A stretch of DNA of 9,804 nt from Actinomycetes bacterium (GTDB taxonomy: Bacteria; Actinomycetota; Actinomycetes; Propionibacteriales; Propionibacteriaceae), in NCBI GenBank assembly GCA_023432725.1, contig JAEYUH010000343.1, forward strand, positions 1 through 9,804, in the 5' to 3' direction. Below are positions 5,682 through 9,804 of this stretch, piece after piece (position 1 is the stretch's first letter; each line of letters begins with the position of its first letter). A program made the translations under genes and the position numbers. Under the pieces are notes generated by a model. That model was not told where the DNA came from. It ran no database searches and worked only from the letters and a program-made list of their open reading frames with translations.

Positions 5682-7031
5682 GTGTCGAGCCCAGGTCCCA
5701 CCGTCGAGCGGATGCTGGGCGGACGGCTCGGTCGGCACGCCCGGCCGGGCGGCGTCTGGTACGCCGCCGGTCCGTGGACGATGCTGGCGCTCACCGTCTC
5801 GTGGCTGGTCCTCATGTTCCGCCAGACCGCCTGCCTGCGCGGCGGCGACGCGTACCAGAACATGTGCTACACCGACATCACCGCGCTGTTCTACTGGCGC
5901 GGGGTGCGGGACGGGCTCGTCCCCTACCTCGAGGCCGACCTGGAGTACCCGGTCCTCACCGGGATGCTGATCGACTTCACTCGGCGGATCGTGAACCTGC
6001 TCGGCGGGCGCACCGAGCCGGGTCTCGACGGCGCCGACCTGGCAACCTCCGCGGGCCTGTTCTTCGGGGTGACCGCGGTGCTGATGTTCGTCGGCTTCGT
6101 CGTGCTGGTCTGGGCGCACCTGAAGATGTCGCGGCCCTGGGACGCGCTGATGATCGCTGTCTCGCCCGCCATCGTGACCACAGGATTGATCAACTGGGAC
6201 GCCCTGGTGGTGGCGCTGACCTCGCTCGCGCTGCTGGCCTGGTCACGCCGCAGCCCGGTGTGGACGGGGATCTGGCTGGGACTGGGGGTCGCGGCGAAGC
6301 TCTACCCGCTCCTGCTTCTGGTGCCGCTCGCCTTCCTGTGCCTGCGTTCGGGACGATGGCGCGCCTTCTTCGTCACGGCCGGCGCGACCGCCGCGTCCTG
6401 GGTGGCGGTGAACCTGCCGGTCTACCTGCTGGCGCCGGAGGGCTGGCTGAAGTTCTGGGGTTTCAACGTCGACCGGGGCGCCGACCTCGGCTCGATCTGG
6501 TACGTCCTCAGTCTCGCCGGCATCCAGGTGGACCGGATCTCGACCTGGATCGCCGCGCTGATGGTGGCCGGCACGCTGGCCATCGGCGCCCTCCTGCTGC
6601 TCGCCCCGCGGCGGCCCCGGCTGGCCCAGGGCGCCTTCCTGATCGTCACCCTGTTCCTGCTGGTCAACAAGGTGTACTCGCCCCAGTACGTGCTGTGGCT
6701 GCTGCCCCTGCTCGTGCTGGCGCGCCCGCGCTGGCTCGACTGGGTGCTGTTCTCGGTGGCGGAGACCCTCTACTTCGTGGCGATCTGGGGGCACCTGGGC
6801 GGCATGACCGCATCAGGGGTGGGTGGCCAGGACCGTCTCTACATGGCGTCGGTGCTGCTGCGGATCGCGGTGCAGCTGTGGCTGTGCGTCCAGGTCGTGC
6901 GCGACAGCTGGCAGCCCTCACGTGACATCGTCCGCCACGGCGGTCTGGATGACCCCGACGGCGGCCTGCTCGACGGCCGGCCGGACGCGCCCTGGCTGGC
7001 CCGCGTCCACCGCGCCCTCGGCCGCGCCTGA
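5682..7031 (+). CDS. GT87 (DUF2029) family polytopic membrane glycosyltransferase
   Basis: This 449-residue integral membrane protein has about ten to eleven hydrophobic segments, the first at about 31-46. It belongs to the GT-C fold family GT87 (DUF2029), whose known actinobacterial members (such as PimE) transfer mannose from polyprenyl-phosphate-mannose outside the membrane. Visible family features are an acidic residue in the first outer loop (CYTDITALFYWRG, Asp65), LEYPVLTG at 87-94, AAKLYPLLLL at 204-213 and NKVYSPQYVLWLLPL at 329-343. The last is typical of the family. The C-terminal 40 residues are hydrophilic. The GTG at 5682 is chosen because it follows the upstream stop closely and has a good -10 box before it. 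Position after DUF5318 and the penicillin-binding protein matches the gene order with Rv0051, a GT-C protein. Donor and acceptor are unknown. Confidence 0.88.
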   Translation: MSSPGPTVERMLGGRLGRHARPGGVWYAAGPWTMLALTVSWLVLMFRQTACLRGGDAYQNMCYTDITALFYWRGVRDGLVPYLEADLEYPVLTGMLIDFTRRIVNLLGGRTEPGLDGADLATSAGLFFGVTAVLMFVGFVVLVWAHLKMSRPWDALMIAVSPAIVTTGLINWDALVVALTSLALLAWSRRSPVWTGIWLGLGVAAKLYPLLLLVPLAFLCLRSGRWRAFFVTAGATAASWVAVNLPVYLLAPEGWLKFWGFNVDRGADLGSIWYVLSLAGIQVDRISTWIAALMVAGTLAIGALLLLAPRRPRLAQGAFLIVTLFLLVNKVYSPQYVLWLLPLLVLARPRWLDWVLFSVAETLYFVAIWGHLGGMTASGVGGQDRLYMASVLLRIAVQLWLCVQVVRDSWQPSRDIVRHGGLDDPDGGLLDGRPDAPWLARVHRALGRA

Positions 7032-7039
7032 CGGCGATC

Positions 7040-8134
7040 ATGCAACCGGCCCTCCGTCCGCTGTGGCCGGGTGACGCCCGGCTCGTCGTCCAGACCTGGC
7101 TGGGCACCCGGCTCGTGCTGGCGCTGACCCTGGTGTGGCTGATGATCTCCGAGGGCCGCGGGCTCGACGAACTGGACAACTGGGACGTCGAGCACTACCT
7201 GCGGATCGCCACCGACGGCTACACCGACCCCACCAAGTACGCCTTCTTCCCCGGCTGGCCGCTGCTGCTGCGGGGCTTCGCCGGGACAGGACTGCCGCTG
7301 GCCGTCGTGGCCGCCGTGTTGGCGCTGGTGTTCAGTGGGGCGGCGGCCGCCGCCCTGTACCGGCTGGCCGGCGCCGGCCCCGCGATCGCCTGGCTGCTCG
7401 CCCCCACCGCGATCTTCACCGCTGTCGGCTACACCGAGTCGTTGTTCTGTGCTGCCGCGTTCTGGGCCTGGGAGCGGGCCTCGGCCTCGCGCTGGCCCCA
7501 GGCGGCGGCGCTGGCCGCTGTGGCAGCCTCGGTGCGGGTCTCGGGGGTCTTCCTGGTCGGCGCGCTGGCCATCCTTGCGTTCACCCAGGTGCCGGACGCG
7601 GCCGGCCGGCTGCGACGCCTGGCCTGGCTGCTGGTGCCGGTAGCGGTGGTGGCGGCGTACGTGCTGTACCTGTACGGCGAGACCGGGTCGTGGACCGCCT
7701 GGTTCGACGCCCAGCGGACCGGCTGGACCCGCGACTTCACCTGGCCCTGGGAGGCGCTGCAGCGCACCCTCGACGCCACCGACCCGGCCGCCTACCCCGG
7801 TCATCCCGACTGGCCGTGGGTGTTCCGGTTCGAGATCGTCTCGATGGTGGTGGGGGTGCTGGTGACGACCTACTGCCTGGTCCGCCGGCGGTGGGCTGAG
7901 GCAGCCTTCGTCGGCGTCCAGGTAGCTGCCTTCTCGATGTCGGAGTGGTTCATCAGCGTCAACCGCGCGGTCCTGCTGTGGTTCCCGCTGTGGATCCTGG
8001 CCGGCCGGCTGCTGGAGGGCCGCCACCCGACCGGCCCGGTACGACGGGTGGTGGTCGGGGCGGTGGTGGTGCTTGCCGTGTGGGTGCAGTCGTGGTGGGC
8101 CATGCTCTTCCTCACCGGGAAGTGGGCCAGCTGA
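7040..8134 (+). CDS. PIG-V-like polytopic membrane mannosyltransferase
   Basis: This 364-residue integral membrane protein resembles the bacterial relatives of the PIG-V mannosyltransferases (GT-C fold). These enzymes use dolichyl- or polyprenyl-phosphate-mannose. The family pattern is clear. NWDVEHYLRIATDGY at 47-61 carries the outer-loop Asp49 expected to be catalytic. It is followed by YAFFPGWPLLLR at 67-78, APTAIFTAVGYTESLF at 121-136, SVRVSG at 164-169 and SVNRAVLLWFPLWI at 306-319. About eight to ten hydrophobic segments are present. The ATG at 7040 follows the GT87 stop by eight bases, so the two are probably one transcription unit, although no strong Shine-Dalgarno sequence is seen. 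Having two GT-C enzymes side by side suggests successive sugar additions to a cell-envelope glycolipid or glycoprotein, which is inference. The exact sugar and acceptor cannot be read from the sequence. Confidence 0.87.
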   Translation: MQPALRPLWPGDARLVVQTWLGTRLVLALTLVWLMISEGRGLDELDNWDVEHYLRIATDGYTDPTKYAFFPGWPLLLRGFAGTGLPLAVVAAVLALVFSGAAAAALYRLAGAGPAIAWLLAPTAIFTAVGYTESLFCAAAFWAWERASASRWPQAAALAAVAASVRVSGVFLVGALAILAFTQVPDAAGRLRRLAWLLVPVAVVAAYVLYLYGETGSWTAWFDAQRTGWTRDFTWPWEALQRTLDATDPAAYPGHPDWPWVFRFEIVSMVVGVLVTTYCLVRRRWAEAAFVGVQVAAFSMSEWFISVNRAVLLWFPLWILAGRLLEGRHPTGPVRRVVVGAVVVLAVWVQSWWAMLFLTGKWAS

Positions 8135-8154
8135 GCGGCGTCGGCGGCGCAGCC

Positions 8155-8160
8155 TAGGAT
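8155..8160 (+). promoter_or_regulatory. Candidate -10 box of the MDMPI-family gene
   Basis: TAGGAT ends six bases before the ATG at 8167, in the 32-base gap after the mannosyltransferase gene. The spacing again suggests a leaderless message, and no Shine-Dalgarno sequence is present. A weak -35 candidate, CTGAGC at 8131-8136, lies 18 bases upstream. Confidence 0.5.
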
Positions 8161-8166
8161 CGCGCC

Positions 8167-8886
8167 ATGCCGGCCCGCATCGACCACCTGGCCGCCCTGC
8201 ACGAGTACCAGGACGCCTTCCTCGCCACCATCCCGACCGCCGACCCGACGACGCCTGTGCCGTGGTGCGGGCGCTGGAAGGTCAAGGACCTGGTGGTCCA
8301 CCTCGCGCGGATCCACCACTGGGCCGCGGGCCAGGCCCGCCGTCGCGCGGCGGTCCCCCTCGGCAGGGGACCCTTCGACCTGGCCGGGTTGTACGCCGAC
8401 TGCGCCGCGGAACTTCGGGCTACCCTTGCCGAACTCGACCCCGACGCCAGGGCCTGGACCCTGCTGGACGACGGTGTCCCGCGGGCCGAGCAGACCGGGA
8501 CCGTCAGGTTCTGGCACCGCCGCCAGGCTCTGGAGACCCTCGTCCACACCTGGGACCTGCGCACCGCGATCGGGCAGGGTTTCGACCCGGGCCCTGCGGC
8601 CTGGCTCGACTGCCTGGACGAGGTGGTCTCGGTGATGCACCCGCGCCAGGTCAGGCTCGGGCGGATCGAGCCGCCGGCCGCCGCCGTCCGGTTCGCGCCG
8701 CTGGAGGGCGAGCCCGCCGTGCTGCACGGTGCCGCGCAGGGCGCCACCGCCGTCACGGTCGCGGGCCCGGCGATCAGCCTCGCGCTGCTGGCCTGGGGAC
8801 GGACCACCCCGGACGACGCTGCGATCACCGTCACCGGCGACCGGGCGGCCCTGGACGCTGTGCTGGCCTCAGGCCTGACCCCCTGA
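8167..8886 (+). CDS. Maleylpyruvate isomerase family mycothiol-dependent enzyme
   Basis: This 239-residue cytoplasmic protein has an MDMPI_N (DinB-like four-helix) domain at about 1-135 and a smaller MDMPI_C domain after it. The fold places three metal ligands on helices. Here they are His45 (VVHLARIHHW), Glu123 and His127 (FWHRRQALETLVHTWD), matching the His, Glu and His of the Corynebacterium glutamicum mycothiol-dependent maleylpyruvate isomerase. The family includes isomerases and many members of unknown reaction that use mycothiol, the low-molecular-weight thiol of actinobacteria. Nothing nearby belongs to gentisate breakdown, so a true maleylpyruvate isomerase role is not supported, and a detoxifying thiol transferase is equally possible. 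The start at 8167 is the first ATG after the upstream stop. The gene ends eleven bases before the convergent lactate dehydrogenase gene. Confidence 0.9.
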   Translation: MPARIDHLAALHEYQDAFLATIPTADPTTPVPWCGRWKVKDLVVHLARIHHWAAGQARRRAAVPLGRGPFDLAGLYADCAAELRATLAELDPDARAWTLLDDGVPRAEQTGTVRFWHRRQALETLVHTWDLRTAIGQGFDPGPAAWLDCLDEVVSVMHPRQVRLGRIEPPAAAVRFAPLEGEPAVLHGAAQGATAVTVAGPAISLALLAWGRTTPDDAAITVTGDRAALDAVLASGLTP

Positions 8887-8901
8887 CCCGCGCGAGGTCA
8901 G
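8883..8901. terminator. Hairpin shared by two convergent genes
   Basis: CTGACC (8883-8888) pairs perfectly with GGTCAG (8896-8901) around a 7-base loop. The left arm includes the stop codon of the MDMPI gene and the right arm the stop codon of the lactate dehydrogenase gene. The symmetry would let it end transcription from both sides. There is no T-run. Confidence 0.45.
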
Positions 8902-9804
8902 TAGCCGACCGCTCGCTGGGTCTCCCGGATCGCCGCTGCCGACTTGTGGAGCAGGCTGATCTCGTGGGCGTCCATCGGGAACTCGTAGACCCGGCCGACC
9001 CCCTCGCGGGTGATCAGGCTCGGCACCGACATCGCGACCCCCGAGATTCCGCGGTAGTCGTCAAGCACCGAGGAGACCGGCAGGATGATCCGCTGGTCGC
9101 CCAGCAGCGCCTCCACCAGGCTCGCACCGGCCAGGCCGATCGCGTAGTTGGTGGCCCCCTTGCCCTCGATGATCTCGTAGGCGGCGTGGACGGTGTCGTA
9201 GGCGATCGCTGCCAGCACCTCCTCGGTGAAGACGCGGTCGCCATTGGCATCGCGCCACTCGCGGATCGGGATCTGGGCGATGGTGGCGCTGGACCAGATC
9301 GGGAACTCGGTGTCGCCGTGCTCGCCGACCATGATGGCGTGGACGTTCTTCTGCGCCACCCGGGCGCGTTGGGCGATCGCCCAGCGCAGGCGCGAGGTGT
9401 CGAGGATCGTGCCGGTCGAGATCACTCGGGAAGGGGGCAGCCCGCTCACCTTCTGTGCCACCACCGTCAGGACGTCGCACGGGTTGGTCACCAGCACGAG
9501 GATGGCGTCGGGCGCCACCTCCATCAGCCGGGGCACCATGTCGGCCAGGATCTTGGCGTTGACGCCGGCGAGATCGAGCCGGGTCTGGCCGGGTCGCTGC
9601 CGGGCGCCCGCCGTGATGATGATGACGTTGGAGTCGCGGGCCACCTCGATGTCCGCGCCCCCTTCCATCACAGAGGGCGGGGTGAACTGGGTGCCGTGGG
9701 CGAGGTCCTTGACCTCGGCGTCGACCTTCTTGGCATCGATGTCGTACAGCGCGATCCGGCGGGCCGAGCCGCGGATCAGTGAGGCGTAGGCGATCGAGGA
9801 GCCG
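8898..9804 (-). CDS. ldh: L-lactate dehydrogenase, N-terminus beyond the window
   Basis: This NAD-dependent enzyme interconverts pyruvate and L-lactate in the cytoplasm. The frame continues past the right edge, and 301 residues are visible, starting inside the first Rossmann helix ([12 protein letters not shown]), so only about 15 residues with the GxGxxG turn are missing. Numbering from the first complete codon, the specificity loop is [13 protein letters not shown] with Gln69 at the position (102 in the standard scheme) that is Gln in lactate and Arg in malate dehydrogenases. Arg75 is on the same loop. TNPCDVL is at 106-112, and [10 protein letters not shown] gives Asp135 and substrate-binding Arg138. 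GEHGDTE holds the catalytic His162. The Asp-to-His interval of 27 matches the family. In actinobacteria the enzyme is often activated by fructose 1,6-bisphosphate, which cannot be confirmed here. It converges with the MDMPI gene. Confidence 0.94.
   Translation of the reverse strand, partial: GSSIAYASLIRGSARRIALYDIDAKKVDAEVKDLAHGTQFTPPSVMEGGADIEVARDSNVIIITAGARQRPGQTRLDLAGVNAKILADMVPRLMEVAPDAILVLVTNPCDVLTVVAQKVSGLPPSRVISTGTILDTSRLRWAIAQRARVAQKNVHAIMVGEHGDTEFPIWSSATIAQIPIREWRDANGDRVFTEEVLAAIAYDTVHAAYEIIEGKGATNYAIGLAGASLVEALLGDQRIILPVSSVLDDYRGISGVAMSVPSLITREGVGRVYEFPMDAHEISLLHKSAAAIRETQRAVGY

Noticed and set aside
3383..5863. Long open frames on the minus strand opposite the penicillin-binding protein
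   Set aside because: They are opposite a protein with all catalytic motifs, contain low-complexity Gly/Arg/Val/Leu residues and match no family. They result from high GC content.
8073..9782. 569-codon plus-strand frame across the MDMPI and lactate dehydrogenase genes
   Set aside because: It is an off-frame shadow of the MDMPI gene and antisense to lactate dehydrogenase, with Arg/Pro/Gly-rich composition.
8898..9804. Malate dehydrogenase instead of lactate dehydrogenase
   Set aside because: The specificity-loop residue is Gln ([10 protein letters not shown]), not the Arg expected for malate dehydrogenase.

Overview
The window is high-GC DNA (about 70% by eye, with strong G/C at third codon positions). 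It looks like an ordinary chromosomal stretch of an actinobacterium. The signs are a mycothiol-dependent enzyme of the MDMPI family, the actinobacterial DUF5318 / class A penicillin-binding protein / GT87 gene order (as Rv0049-Rv0051 in Mycobacterium), genes that seem to lack leaders, and a tRNA without an encoded CCA. A finer placement, for example in the Propionibacteriales, is only a guess. No insertion sequence, phage gene, CRISPR array or plasmid function is visible.

Layout, left to right. (1) 1-863, +: the 3' part of a carbohydrate esterase family 7 (acetyl xylan esterase / cephalosporin-C deacetylase) gene, cut by the window edge, followed by a run of inverted repeats. (2) 987-2748, +: a tight operon of three genes joined by 4-base start/stop overlaps. 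They are a FrnE/DsbA-like thioredoxin-fold protein, an unrecognised 39-residue protein with a CX4C motif, and a zinc-ribbon metallopeptidase with HEVGH. (3) 2817-2889, -: tRNA-Ala(UGC). (4) 2890-3093: an intergenic region with a nested hairpin, a 16-base direct repeat and a probable promoter. (5) 3094-8134, +: a cell-envelope cluster made of DUF5318, a bifunctional class A penicillin-binding protein, a GT87 membrane glycosyltransferase and a PIG-V-like membrane mannosyltransferase. (6) 8167-8886, +: a mycothiol-dependent maleylpyruvate isomerase-family enzyme. (7) 8898 to the right edge, -: L-lactate dehydrogenase, lacking only its first residues, convergent with the previous gene.

Functionally, the central cluster makes or decorates the cell wall. 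The penicillin-binding protein polymerises and crosslinks peptidoglycan outside the membrane, and the two multi-pass GT-C enzymes probably transfer sugars from polyprenyl-phosphate donors. The upstream three-gene operon combines thiol redox and zinc-protease functions, with the small CX4C protein between them. That small protein is the least explained coding item here. The rest of the window is largely conventional, and most other observations concern expression signals and repeats.
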